DNA from: an uncultured Latescibacterota bacterium | Lineage (GTDB): Bacteria > Latescibacterota > UBA2968 | Reading direction: 5' to 3' | Assembly: GCA_951812755.1 (NCBI GenBank) | Contig: OX638329.1 | Span: forward strand, 2,918,522 to 2,982,521 | Length of the DNA: 64,000 bases | Shown: one piece after another, positions 16,826 to 26,013 of the stretch | Numbering within the stretch: the first letter of the stretch is position 1 | Layout of the letters: every line of letters begins with the position of its first letter | The notes under the pieces: generated by a model | What the model was told of the DNA's origin: nothing | Databases searched by the model: none | The model's input: the letters and a program-made list of their open reading frames with translations, nothing else | Made by a program: the position numbers and the translations under genes

Positions 16826-19309
16826 ATGACAAGGGTACACAGAATATCACTGGTGGCCTGTGCGAGGGTGATCTTCGGAACGCTCCTGGTGGCCGTTCTG
16901 GTCTGGGATGTGGCCTGGGCACAGATTATTCCGAAAGGGGAGTACCGGAATCTGAGGCGCGCCAAGGTGTGGACGGGTCTGACGAACTTCGGACAGCACG
17001 GGCCTGACCGGGACGGATCCCGGCGAACCAGCACCGATGGTGTCAACTATCCGGGCCGGAACCGGTTGACCGGCAGTCTCTGGAGCACACGGCAGTGGCC
17101 GGGGGCCAGGACGCATATGCAGCGATACTTGAACCGGACTTCCACGGCTCGAAATCTGGGCACCTATATCATTACCAAACCCGATCCGGCAGAATACAAG
17201 CCCGATGGGGCCAAGACCTACAATGTGTCGTTTTCGGGACTTTCGGTAAGTTCGGATATTACGCCGGTGCGCTATCCGATTGAATCCATGCCCGAAGGGG
17301 TAGCCGGGGTTGGTTTTGAGCACCGCCATCCGGTGGCAGAATTGCCGATGGCGAGTTGGTGGGCAGATGGAGGCCCCCATCTGGATGCGAACAAGGTGCT
17401 GGAGATCCACAACAACGACTTCGGCAAGTACATGAAGCCGGAGCACAAGCGGTTTGGCGAAGTGCTGGGGATTTCTCACTGGACGACAGAGACGGGTATT
17501 ACGGGCACAAAGAAGATTTACCAGTGGAGTTTCCGGGACTACGACGACTTCATTATTGTGGAGAATATCTTTGAGAATACAGGAGATACCAATGGGGACG
17601 GGGCTGCGGATTTAAACGGAGGTGCCGGGTTGACCCTGAACGACACGTATTTTTCATTTTACAATTATTTCTGGCCCACGGAAGGGGGCACATCCAATTT
17701 CGATATCGGGGTGATCGGTGGACTGGGGTTCCAGGTTTGGCTACTGAGGTGGCCCGAGTCGCGGAACTACGAGATTGTTACCGACGATGTCTATCGCTAC
17801 ACGGAAGCGCCCAACTATATGGCAGCAGACCCGGTACACGCCGATGTGGCCGATGCCATCGGGCTGAAGATGAGCTACGCGTTTGACTGGGATTCTCCAC
17901 TGACGGCGTGGGACGATGTGGGCGATCCTCACGTTCCCGAGATTCAGTGCTGCCGGGGACGGCAGAATTTCCAGGAACGGGGAGAGATAATGGCGGGGCA
18001 GTACGTGGGAGTAATTCCCCTGGATTGGGATCCGACCGACGGGTTTGCCAACGACAACGAGACCTACGTACCACCCAGGGTGATGGACCAGCCCTTTGCC
18101 GTGCCCTGGTTCCCGCACAAAGAGGAACCGGAGATCAACCGGCACAGCGAGGACGAAATTGCTCTGGCGTTGGTGTCGGTGACGCGACTGGGCGAGCGCC
18201 CGAGCATGTTCAATCTGGACGGGCGCACGGGCTGGCCGGAGAACCCGACCGAGCCATTGCCAGTGGAGAATAATCCGTCCCGAAGCGAGGAAACGGCCGA
18301 TGTGCCGAGGGCTCCCAACTGGTATGCGTTTGCACATACCTACGGACCTTATGATCTGAAGCCGGGAGACAAGGTCAAAATTGTCATGGCCTTTGTGGCA
18401 GCGATGCCGGTTGAAGAGAATATGTGGGGCTGGCAGCACGATAATATCCCGCAGAATCAGGCGGATCTGAAGACGGACAAAGCGATGCAAAATCTGATTG
18501 TGCACGCTCGGAAAGCCAGGGAACTTTACGACATGGAATACGATGTGCCTCTGCCGCCACCGGATGTGCTGATGACGAAGAAAAACACGGCGGACGCCAC
18601 CGTCGAGCTGACTTGGGGAAGCCTGGACGATCTGGAAGATCCGGATTACGCCGGTACCCCGGAGGCCAAGGATGTGGCTGGCTACCGGGTTTATCGGAGT
18701 GATTTTTACGTAGATAACTGGCAACTGTTGAAGGATATCCCGAGGGGAGATCCGACCTACTACGATCCATCTACGGACAAGTACACATTTGTAGATGAGA
18801 CTGCCCTATCCGGCTTCCAGTATTATTTTGCTGTTACCGCCTACGATACGGGGCACAACGATTTCAAAGGACGCGGCCCGGTGCCGTCTCTGGAGAGTGG
18901 GCTTTCGGCTGCAGAGCAAATCTTCCGCTACGAAGACCCGCCCTTCAGCCCTGCTGTGGCGTCCAACGTAGAGGCCAACCTGCTGGAGCGCAAAGTGAAG
19001 GTGGTGCCCAATCCCTTCTTGGCCGATGGGACGCATGCTTATACGGGATCGGACAAAATCCGGTTTGTGAACCTGCCAGCCAAGTGCAATGTGAAGGTTT
19101 TCTCGGTTTCGGGAAATTTTGTGGCCGAGTTCCAGCACGACAATCCAAATATCGGCGAAGCCAGTTTTTTCCAGGAGACGCGAGAGGTGAGTGGGTTGCT
19201 GAGTCCGGGGCTTTACTTCTTTGTGGTGGAGTCTGAGATGCCAGAGAGCCTCGGAGAGATCCAGCGCGGAACATTCGTGGTTGTTGGTGGGATCACAACC
19301 GCCCAGTAA
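16826..19309 (+). CDS. Large exported protein with FN3 and C-terminal sorting-like domain, cassette A
   Basis: 827 residues from the ATG at 16826, chosen because GGAGGAGC precedes it and it begins a good signal peptide (1-32, ending VAWA|Q). No named domain was recognised in the first ~570 residues, which contain a DTNGDGAADLNGG calcium-loop-like segment and many aromatic residues. An FN3-like domain follows at about 590-690 (GYRVYRSDF, YYFAVTAYD). The last ~110 residues run VVPNPFLAD, NVKVFSVSGNFVAEF, LSPGLYFFVVES and RGTFVVVGG. This matches the pattern of type A C-terminal sorting domains or FlgD-like Ig folds of the FCB group. Such proteins are exported to the surface, often with a PorV-type shuttle, and a PorV-like gene follows directly. 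It may act as the surface partner of the TonB receptor. Confidence 0.65.
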   Translation: MTRVHRISLVACARVIFGTLLVAVLVWDVAWAQIIPKGEYRNLRRAKVWTGLTNFGQHGPDRDGSRRTSTDGVNYPGRNRLTGSLWSTRQWPGARTHMQRYLNRTSTARNLGTYIITKPDPAEYKPDGAKTYNVSFSGLSVSSDITPVRYPIESMPEGVAGVGFEHRHPVAELPMASWWADGGPHLDANKVLEIHNNDFGKYMKPEHKRFGEVLGISHWTTETGITGTKKIYQWSFRDYDDFIIVENIFENTGDTNGDGAADLNGGAGLTLNDTYFSFYNYFWPTEGGTSNFDIGVIGGLGFQVWLLRWPESRNYEIVTDDVYRYTEAPNYMAADPVHADVADAIGLKMSYAFDWDSPLTAWDDVGDPHVPEIQCCRGRQNFQERGEIMAGQYVGVIPLDWDPTDGFANDNETYVPPRVMDQPFAVPWFPHKEEPEINRHSEDEIALALVSVTRLGERPSMFNLDGRTGWPENPTEPLPVENNPSRSEETADVPRAPNWYAFAHTYGPYDLKPGDKVKIVMAFVAAMPVEENMWGWQHDNIPQNQADLKTDKAMQNLIVHARKARELYDMEYDVPLPPPDVLMTKKNTADATVELTWGSLDDLEDPDYAGTPEAKDVAGYRVYRSDFYVDNWQLLKDIPRGDPTYYDPSTDKYTFVDETALSGFQYYFAVTAYDTGHNDFKGRGPVPSLESGLSAAEQIFRYEDPPFSPAVASNVEANLLERKVKVVPNPFLADGTHAYTGSDKIRFVNLPAKCNVKVFSVSGNFVAEFQHDNPNIGEASFFQETREVSGLLSPGLYFFVVESEMPESLGEIQRGTFVVVGGITTAQ

Positions 19310-19327
19310 TTTTAAGGAGAGCGTGCC

Positions 19328-20275
19328 ATGTATAAAAGACTATTCATTGGATGGAGTCTGGCGGTGGTCTTGCTGGCGTGGTCCGATCCGGCGGACGCCG
19401 GGGCGATCGTGAGACGGTTCGGACTGACGGTTTTCTCGGCCCAGGAGGTGGCGCAGGATGCCCGGGGCATTGCTATGGGAAAGGCGTTTACACCCGTGGT
19501 AGATGATGTCAATGCGATCTGGTGGAATCCGTCGGGGCTGGTGGGAATGGAGCGGGCAGAGATATCGCTCAACCACTCGCGGTGGTTTGTGAATTCGCAA
19601 TTCAGTTCGGGGGCGATCGGCTTTCGAAAGGGGATCCATGCAGTTGCAGTAAATTTTATGAGTTTTGCCCCAGAGGAAGTGGAAGAGACAACGATTTTGG
19701 AGCCTCAAGGTACGGGTCGGATGCTGGATTTGGGCACGGTGGGAATGGGCGCGGCCTACGCGCGCAGGTTTACGGACAAGCTCTCGTTTGGGGTGCGGTT
19801 TATGTGGTTGCGAGAGAGCTTGGATCTGGTGGATTACTCGACTTTTAGCATTGATTTTGGGACCACTTTCCAGACCGGATTTCGAGATTTCCGGCTGGCG
19901 ATGTCGATGCGGAATTTTGGGAAGGACATACAAATTTTGCGTCGAGAGTTTCAGCAGCCGCTGATGTTCAGCCTGGCTGGTGCAGGAGAACTTTACGGCA
20001 CTAAGGGCGACCCGTTCTTCCTGACGGGGGCATTTGAGATGAATTTTACCATCAATGCCGAGGAGCGCTACCACCTGGGCGGGGAGGCCTGGCTGATGAA
20101 GGTGCTGGCTCTGCGTGCCGGGTATATGTTCAACTACGATGTCTTCAGCTTCGTAGCTGGGGGCGGGCTGAAGGTGCCCATTGTTGGGCGCGTACTCACC
20201 ATGGATTTTGCCTGGCAGAAAAGCCGTTACAATCTGGAGGTGCCGTTGCGTTTTTCGATGGGGATCAAGTTGTAA
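19328..20275 (+). CDS. PorV/PorQ-like outer-membrane barrel, cassette A
   Basis: 315 residues with a signal peptide (1-24) and AAGGAGA upstream. The mature N-terminus shows the PorV/PorQ-family motif DARGIAMGKAF...DDVNAIWWNPSGL, then a FadL-like barrel ending in KL. PorV is the known outer-membrane shuttle of the type IX secretion system. Related proteins also act as general transport barrels. Its place after a protein with a sorting-like C-terminus makes a secretion role plausible, but no other T9SS component is in the window. The paralogue is at 32451. Confidence 0.82.
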   Translation: MYKRLFIGWSLAVVLLAWSDPADAGAIVRRFGLTVFSAQEVAQDARGIAMGKAFTPVVDDVNAIWWNPSGLVGMERAEISLNHSRWFVNSQFSSGAIGFRKGIHAVAVNFMSFAPEEVEETTILEPQGTGRMLDLGTVGMGAAYARRFTDKLSFGVRFMWLRESLDLVDYSTFSIDFGTTFQTGFRDFRLAMSMRNFGKDIQILRREFQQPLMFSLAGAGELYGTKGDPFFLTGAFEMNFTINAEERYHLGGEAWLMKVLALRAGYMFNYDVFSFVAGGGLKVPIVGRVLTMDFAWQKSRYNLEVPLRFSMGIKL

Positions 20276-20301
20276 GCATCTCCAGAAAAATTCCAACAAT
20301 A

Positions 20302-20333
20302 AGGTGACCGGATATCCGGTCACCTCTTTTTTT
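20302..20333. terminator. Intrinsic terminator between cassette A and GWxTD gene
   Basis: A perfect 24-base palindrome (20302-20325), half AGGTGACCGGAT, followed by C and a T-run. It can serve both convergent genes. Confidence 0.85.
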
Positions 20334-20358
20334 AATATAAGGTAAGTCCCGCTGCTAT

Positions 20359-22797
20359 TTATCTTTTGTAGCGAAACAGGATCTCTTTGATTGCGGTCTG
20401 GCCGTTATTGAGGTCTTCCACTGTGACGGTGAGGCGGTTGTAGCCGGGCCTGACTTTTTTCAGGCTCAATTCAAAATAGCCGATCGGTGAAGTATCCGTG
20501 GCGGTCTGGTCGAAGCTGACGCGGACCTGGGTCTTTTGTTCCCGTTGAAAGAGTTTGGTGAGGGCTGAAAAGCTACTGCGCACCAGGTTGAAGGGTCGTT
20601 TGGGGTCTTCGGATCCGATGGTGTAGGTAATCCGGTAGCGGGTCTGTCCAAAGTGGTTACGGGAGAGATTGTAGAGTTCGTAGTAGGCGTGTGCGCTTTG
20701 ATTTTCCTCATAAGCCCGGGTGGTCATGGGAACGACCCAGACGTCGCCCTTGCGGAATTTTGCATCTCCACCCCGGTCAGAGATGTTCCAACTCAGCTGG
20801 ATATCGCTGATCTGAAGGACGTCCGGTCCGTAGGGTTCGACGTGGATACGGTGCCGGTAGATCCCCTTTCTCTCCGCTACTGCGTCGTTGAGTTGAACGG
20901 TGAGCAGGTAGTCTCCCGATGGGATGTCCAGGGAGAGGAGGTTGGGGATGAAAGCACCTTCGGGCCATTTGCGGTGCCCGATGACCCGGTATCGGAGCGG
21001 GATTTCCTCCCGGTAGATATGGGTGTAAGCCGTGTCGGTCAGCACAATCGCACAATCGGCGAGAATGGTGCTGGTGTCCCCGGCTGCAATGGTGCCCATT
21101 TCGGAAGGGGAGATGGCATAATAGACTTCGAGGCGGGTCTGGCCACTGTCTGCGCGAAAGTCGGCAAAGTCGTAGGAGAATTCGAGGCCCGACATTGGCC
21201 CGCCGGGGCGGTAGTATTCCGGAATATCTGCGACGGTGCGCGCTGCAATGGCCTGGGGAGCGTAATAGGCATACTGGGAAAACCGGTGCAGGCCGATTGA
21301 GCCTTCTTCTTCGGGAAAGTCCGGAATGGGCGCATAGCCGTAGAGGCCCTTGCCCAACTCGTCGGTGAAGGTAATTTCGATACCCTCGCCGATTCGGGTG
21401 TAAATCCAGGTTTCCCAGGGGACGATGGTCATATCTCCCTGAGAGGTGACGGGCCGATAGTGGTGGGCATTTTCCGGTCGCATCTGGCTTTGCAGGAAGT
21501 TCTGGAATGCACTGGTCGCTTGTAAACTCTCATTGACTTCATCTGTTGTTCCTTCGCCGGCTGCATCGAGAAGGGCATCTTCACTGAGGAGGTTGCCGCC
21601 CTCATCTACGTACCGGATGGATGCCGGGTCGAGCACGCCTACAAACGACTGGTTGCTGCGTACGGGATAGACCGGCCCAACAAAGATTTCGTCGAGGGAT
21701 TCCGGGCCGTAAAGGGACAGAGCGAGACGTTCTTTGATCTGCGTCACAGCCGGATTCATGTCCGGATTCTGGCGGTCTGAATATGCGCGATAGTCAGGGT
21801 CGCCATAGCGGATGTAGATATCGCCTCGGACATCCCAGGGGATTTGGCTTCGGCTGAAGTGTGTCCGGGCATACCAGACCCGCCGATAATGTTCGATGAG
21901 GCGTTCGTTGACTTCGGTGAGCAAATCGAAGTCGCGTTTGGCCCAGAATTGTTTGAGGAAGGCGGGGCGCTTTTCTTCTGGCGTCTGGTTGTAGGTCTCT
22001 ATCTGCTGTTTGGAGGCGAGAAAGGTGATGTCGCGGTAATAGGTCTGTTCGGTTTCGGGCAAGGTCTGGATATAGCGCTCGAAGGTGTCGAGGGCCTTTG
22101 TCGCCTCCCCCTTGTCGAAGAGAATCTGGGCAGCTATGGGCAGGAAACGGGAAGTTTCCAGATGGCGTTCCAGGCGTTTGAAGGTGGCTGCGTCCAGTAC
22201 CATTCGGGCGTTGCGCTGGGCACCGTCTGCGTTGCGGGCCAGTTCGATATAAGCATCCCCGAGAAGGTAGGCGATTTCGGGGTTATCGGGCTGGCGTTCG
22301 AGCGCAGCGACAAAGGCCCGGGCGGCGGCAGTGTAGTTTTCGTTCAGGCGGATGTAGGCGCGACCCAGGGTGATGTAGGCGGGGGCGTAGCCCGGATTGA
22401 GTCGGGTGGCACGCCGGGCGGTGCTGACGGCTCTGCGAGCGTGGTAGATAGAAGTGATGCCGCCGGATGCCTTGCGATAGTGGACTTCTGCAATACCGGT
22501 TTGGGCTTCTGGAGAGGCATCGTTGAGAGCGAGGGCTTCTTGATACGCCTTCATGGCCTGGTTTAGATGCCCGACGTTGAGGTAAGTATCGCCGGCAGTC
22601 AGGTAGGTTTGGATGCGATCCGGCACCAGGCTGATGGCCTTGTTCAAAGCGGTGATGGCTTTGTTTTGATTGCCTGCCTCAAAGTGGGCTTTGCCAAGGG
22701 CGATGAGGGAGTCGATCTGCGCCTCTTGTGCTGCAAGTGGTGCAAAGGAGGAGAAGCACAACAAGGCGATAGTGATAGATTTTTTTTTGGTATGCAT
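20359..22797 (-). CDS. TPR and GWxTD-domain protein, paralogue A
   Basis: 812 residues with a signal peptide (1-23, ending PLAAQ). TPR repeats fill about 25-200. The GWxTD-family domain follows at about 275-420, with FLKQFWAKRDFDLLTEVNER, then HYRRVWYARTHF and DIYIRYGDPDYR. The canonical GWxTD string is replaced by IPWDVRGD. The C-terminal ~200 residues are beta-rich. The family is widespread in FCB-type bacteria and is extracytoplasmic, but its role is not established. The gene converges on the cassette through the shared terminator. The same arrangement is seen for the second cassette at 33462, and a third paralogue lies at 47683 without a cassette. Confidence 0.82.
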   Translation of the reverse strand: MHTKKKSITIALLCFSSFAPLAAQEAQIDSLIALGKAHFEAGNQNKAITALNKAISLVPDRIQTYLTAGDTYLNVGHLNQAMKAYQEALALNDASPEAQTGIAEVHYRKASGGITSIYHARRAVSTARRATRLNPGYAPAYITLGRAYIRLNENYTAAARAFVAALERQPDNPEIAYLLGDAYIELARNADGAQRNARMVLDAATFKRLERHLETSRFLPIAAQILFDKGEATKALDTFERYIQTLPETEQTYYRDITFLASKQQIETYNQTPEEKRPAFLKQFWAKRDFDLLTEVNERLIEHYRRVWYARTHFSRSQIPWDVRGDIYIRYGDPDYRAYSDRQNPDMNPAVTQIKERLALSLYGPESLDEIFVGPVYPVRSNQSFVGVLDPASIRYVDEGGNLLSEDALLDAAGEGTTDEVNESLQATSAFQNFLQSQMRPENAHHYRPVTSQGDMTIVPWETWIYTRIGEGIEITFTDELGKGLYGYAPIPDFPEEEGSIGLHRFSQYAYYAPQAIAARTVADIPEYYRPGGPMSGLEFSYDFADFRADSGQTRLEVYYAISPSEMGTIAAGDTSTILADCAIVLTDTAYTHIYREEIPLRYRVIGHRKWPEGAFIPNLLSLDIPSGDYLLTVQLNDAVAERKGIYRHRIHVEPYGPDVLQISDIQLSWNISDRGGDAKFRKGDVWVVPMTTRAYEENQSAHAYYELYNLSRNHFGQTRYRITYTIGSEDPKRPFNLVRSSFSALTKLFQREQKTQVRVSFDQTATDTSPIGYFELSLKKVRPGYNRLTVTVEDLNNGQTAIKEILFRYKR

Positions 22798-22968
22798 CGG
22801 ATGTATCCTCGGGGTTGTAAAACGTGGCTATTTCCAGGGTACCCGGTGAATTCCGAGCTTTTTCAAAATATAAGAGATAGTTCCGACCTTCACAAGTGCC
22901 CATTATAGAGGTCGAATATTTGGTTTCCGGTTTGAGAGTCGATAACCTATTTTTCAGGAGGATTAGCG

Positions 22969-25191
22969 ATGTCCAGAGAAGACAAACAACCGGTGCCGTT
23001 CCACGGATTGGTGGAACAGGCAAAGCGAAAGGGGGCGCGGAGGCTGGAGGATACCAGGCGAAGGGATGTGTTTCTATCGGAGCGGACCGTGTTTCGAGAC
23101 ACTGCAACAGGACATATTGCCTGGCGGGTCACATGTGACCCTGCAGTGAGTGTGAATGACTATTACGACATTCCCGGGTGGAACGCGAATGGATCGGTCT
23201 TGGGGTTTTTGAGCCGGCGCACGGGTGGGGGGCGCAAGCGGTGGTTGATGGACGCAAATGGGGACAATCTCCGGCCGATGCCGACGGCAGATAAAAAGTC
23301 GATCAATACGGGCTTCTGGAGCATGCGCTATCCAGATCGATTTTACCATGCAGTAGTAGATCAGGACGGCACGCATATTGTAGCCGAAAATCCGTTTACG
23401 GGGGAACGGAAGGCAATCGTGAGTGTGAATCGGGACCTGGGTCAGATGATGCCGCCGCATCCGTCAGAAGAGTGGTTCCTCTTTGGAGATAAGAAGGGCA
23501 ATGAGGAAGCACCTGCTGGCGTATTTCCACCAGATATGCCTTCTGTGGCCTATGTAGTGGGACTGGACGGAGCGGTGCAGGAGGTGCATTTCGAACGGCG
23601 ATGGCACCGATTGCGGTTTACCAAGTCGGCGGATCGGAGGCTGTTTTTTAATTTTGACGATCCGAGGACGCAGTGGACGATTTTGCCGGATGGGACGGAC
23701 CGGCACGAGATTCCCTATACCGGCGGGCATCCAGACTGGCCGATGGACGGAAACGAACTGACGTATTATGACGGCGGGCATGTGTGGGGGGTATCTTATA
23801 AAGGGGAAAACCGGCGGTCGGTTATATACCTGAATAGCGGAGGGCACGGAGGGCCGTGCATGGATGGAGAATGGTTTGTATCCGACACGCCTCAATGGGG
23901 CCGCTATCCCGGGGCCATTATCTGTTTTCGGACCGATGGGTCGGAGGAATGCCGCGTGTTGTTCAAACACATGAGTTCACTGTATTCACACAACGAGCGG
24001 GGGTGGCACCCGGATCACCACGCCACACATCCGCACCCCAACAGCAGTCCGGATGGGACAAAAGTGGTATTTAACAGCGATTTTATAGGGGAATACGCGG
24101 ATCTCTATATTGTGGTGAACAGGCTCCCCGATCCGCCTCAGAATTTGATGGTAAGTCCGAGGGGAGATAGGCTTTTGCTGAACTGGGAAGTGCCCCGGCG
24201 GTGTCACGAGACAAAGGGGTATCACATTTACAGGCGAGATGAGCACTCCGAGCATTATGTAAGACTGACGGAAGAACCGGTTGAAGGGACGAAATGGTCG
24301 GGACCGAGAACGCCGGGATATTACGTAGTGACGGCACAGGAGTGGAGCGGGCTGGAGAGTGAGCCTTCCAGTGAAGTGGGGGCAAATGGTGAGCGAGGTG
24401 GTGTGGTTCGGGTGGCTTTGGATACAACGGCACCCGGTGTGCCTGAAGGGGTTCAGGTGGAGGCTATCTCGGCCAATACGCTGGGGATACACTGGTCCGG
24501 GGTCGGGGATTCGGATCTGGATCACTACAATGTGTATTCCAGCCAGGTATCCGATTTTGCGTGCAGACAGGAGACACTGGTGGGGTCCCCTTCGAGAGCC
24601 GAGTTTGTAGATTGGGGGCTGGCGTTGAATACGGAGTATTATTACCGTGTCACAGCGGTAGATCGGGCGGGCAACGAGTCGGCTCCATCGGAGGTTGTTG
24701 GAGGAAAGACGCCCACATTTGAGCCGGTTCGGATTGAGCTGATACCCGAAGATGCCAAGGTATTGAACATGGGGCTGCAGAAGGTGGAGGTCGGACAAGC
24801 TCTGTACCCCAGGGGAGGTGGTGTGGCAACCTGGACGTTTGAGGTGCCTCGGGACGGAGATTATGCGATCTGGGGCCAATCTATTCGGGAGCGACCAAAG
24901 GACGAACATGTGGGGCGAGTGCGTGCTGACACTCTGGATGTGTATTTCGATCTATGTGTGGATGACGATCTGGAGAGCCAGTGGATGGCTTGGGGATTCT
25001 GGGGCGAGTGGCATTGGTCTCCGGCGGGAAATATGCATACGGGCACGCCAGAAGTGTTCCGGCTCACAGCCGGGACGCACACCCTGCGCTTGAGACCCGG
25101 TACACCGACTGCACAGGTCGTTGGGCTTGTGGTGACTGACGATCCAACGTGGTGGCCGGTGGAGGGGATGCAGAGCAAGGGACCGCGGTAG
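22969..25191 (+). CDS. PL22-like propeller fused to two FN3 domains and a C-terminal beta domain
   Basis: 740 residues with no signal peptide; GGAGG lies upstream of the ATG. The N-terminal ~385 residues are a propeller related to oligogalacturonate lyase. The metal cluster region reads HHATHPH (350-356), with H351, H354 and H356 in the place of QxxHxH, and GGHPDW (252-257) is a candidate for the fourth ligand. FN3 domains follow at about 388-480 (KGYHIYRRD) and 488-585 (DHYNVYSS, YYYRVTAVD). The last ~140 residues resemble a carbohydrate-binding or golvesin-type beta-sandwich (ATWTFEVPRDGDYAIWGQ). The Gln-to-His change in the metal site means activity cannot be assumed. It is a single gene placed between the two duplicated cassettes and divergent from GWxTD paralogue A. 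Confidence 0.65.
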   Translation: MSREDKQPVPFHGLVEQAKRKGARRLEDTRRRDVFLSERTVFRDTATGHIAWRVTCDPAVSVNDYYDIPGWNANGSVLGFLSRRTGGGRKRWLMDANGDNLRPMPTADKKSINTGFWSMRYPDRFYHAVVDQDGTHIVAENPFTGERKAIVSVNRDLGQMMPPHPSEEWFLFGDKKGNEEAPAGVFPPDMPSVAYVVGLDGAVQEVHFERRWHRLRFTKSADRRLFFNFDDPRTQWTILPDGTDRHEIPYTGGHPDWPMDGNELTYYDGGHVWGVSYKGENRRSVIYLNSGGHGGPCMDGEWFVSDTPQWGRYPGAIICFRTDGSEECRVLFKHMSSLYSHNERGWHPDHHATHPHPNSSPDGTKVVFNSDFIGEYADLYIVVNRLPDPPQNLMVSPRGDRLLLNWEVPRRCHETKGYHIYRRDEHSEHYVRLTEEPVEGTKWSGPRTPGYYVVTAQEWSGLESEPSSEVGANGERGGVVRVALDTTAPGVPEGVQVEAISANTLGIHWSGVGDSDLDHYNVYSSQVSDFACRQETLVGSPSRAEFVDWGLALNTEYYYRVTAVDRAGNESAPSEVVGGKTPTFEPVRIELIPEDAKVLNMGLQKVEVGQALYPRGGGVATWTFEVPRDGDYAIWGQSIRERPKDEHVGRVRADTLDVYFDLCVDDDLESQWMAWGFWGEWHWSPAGNMHTGTPEVFRLTAGTHTLRLRPGTPTAQVVGLVVTDDPTWWPVEGMQSKGPR

Positions 25192-25244
25192 TATGCTTCA
25201 TTGGGTGGATGCGAAATTCCCAATATTAAGGCTTATATTCCCAC

Positions 25245-25450
25245 TCATCTGGGAAATCGAAATGGTGGCTCGATGTAGAGCCAGTTGATGCCGTTGAGTG
25301 CTTTGAGAAAGGCGATCAGGTCCTGTTTTTCGGCATCGGTGAGGTTGAGGGGAGTAATCAATTCGTCGAGGAAGGGGTTGGGGGTACCGCCATTGTCGTA
25401 AAATTCTATGATTTCTTGCAGGGTTTTGATACTGCCGTTGTGCATATAGG
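25245..25450 (-). pseudogene. C-terminal relic of the di-heme peroxidase gene
   Basis: The minus strand encodes 66 residues that match the last 66 of the peroxidase at 9101 with four substitutions, starting at MHNGSIKTLQE. Upstream of this the sequence switches at about 25451 to the 3' part of a LacI-type gene. Both heme motifs are lost. The sequence around the switch contains GGCTGT, close to sequence in both parent genes, suggesting a microhomology deletion. Confidence 0.9.
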
Positions 25451-25451
25451 G

Positions 25452-25644
25452 GGCTGTAGTCGGTAGCGGGGATATTGACGTGGCGGCTTATATGACTCCG
25501 TCACTGACCACACTGGTAACTCCCTACGAGGCGATTGCCCAGGCTGCGATGGATCTGATGCTGGAACAAATCGAGGGGCAGAATACGCCTCGGCAAATAA
25601 CCTTGAAATCGCATCTGGTTGTGCGGGAATCCTGCGGGGCCTAA
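25452..25644 (+). pseudogene. C-terminal relic of LacI-family regulator (copy 4)
   Basis: The last ~63 codons of a LacI-type gene, from AVVGSGDIDVAAY to the stop. No difference from 12420-12612 was noticed. All upstream parts, including the HTH, are gone, replaced by the peroxidase relic on the other strand. The relic and its downstream leader stand exactly 13032 bp from their twin, without indels. Confidence 0.93.
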
Positions 25645-25672
25645 CAAAGGTGAAGAACGGTCAAAAAAATAC

Positions 25673-25701
25673 TTGACATTGGGAGAAATTTTAATGCATA
25701 T
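25673..25701 (+). promoter_or_regulatory. Candidate promoter for cassette B
   Basis: An exact copy of 12641-12669: TTGACA, 17 bp, GCATAT. With the regulator deleted, it is the nearest promoter-like signal upstream of cassette B. Confidence 0.5.
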
Positions 25702-25795
25702 TATTGGTGATATAAGTGAAAATTTGTGACTATATCAGAAATTTAGCATAAGTAAATAATAGTCAATAATTTATCTTCATTATTGGTTTGGAGTT

Positions 25796-25843
25796 AAAAC
25801 CGTCTAAAAACCAGCGGGAGGGCATGGTATAGATGGTTTTTTT
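25796..25843 (+). terminator. Leader hairpin with T-run, cassette B
   Basis: An exact copy of the hairpin at 12764-12811. Here no full regulator gene precedes it, so its retention between promoter and cassette fits an attenuator at least as well as a regulator-gene terminator. Confidence 0.6.
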
Positions 25844-26013
25844 GTACTCGTACCTGAAAGTTAGAAGTTTTTATTCATAAGTTGTAAAAAGAATTAATTA
25901 CTTTTTGCTGTAAAAACAAGTTTTGGAATGATTTAAACCGGAGAAAGGAGGGGGATTTGAATTGAGTGCGATACTGTGTTGTATTTTTTACCATCTCAAA
26001 GGAGGGCCAGCTT

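Larger units (their letters stand above)
25452..25849 (+). repeat. 398-bp direct repeat of 12420-12817
   Basis: Covers the LacI 3' end, candidate promoter and leader hairpin. A constant offset of 13032 bp holds throughout and I noticed one base difference (AGCATAAG here, AGTATAAG there). Similarity falls sharply beyond 25850 and resumes around the ribosome site and signal peptide of the barrel gene. Confidence 0.93.

Noticed and set aside
15353..16840. 495-residue open frame on the minus strand
   Set aside because: Lies antisense within the TonB receptor gene. The receptor frame has clear domains, while this frame has shadow-type composition and no domain.
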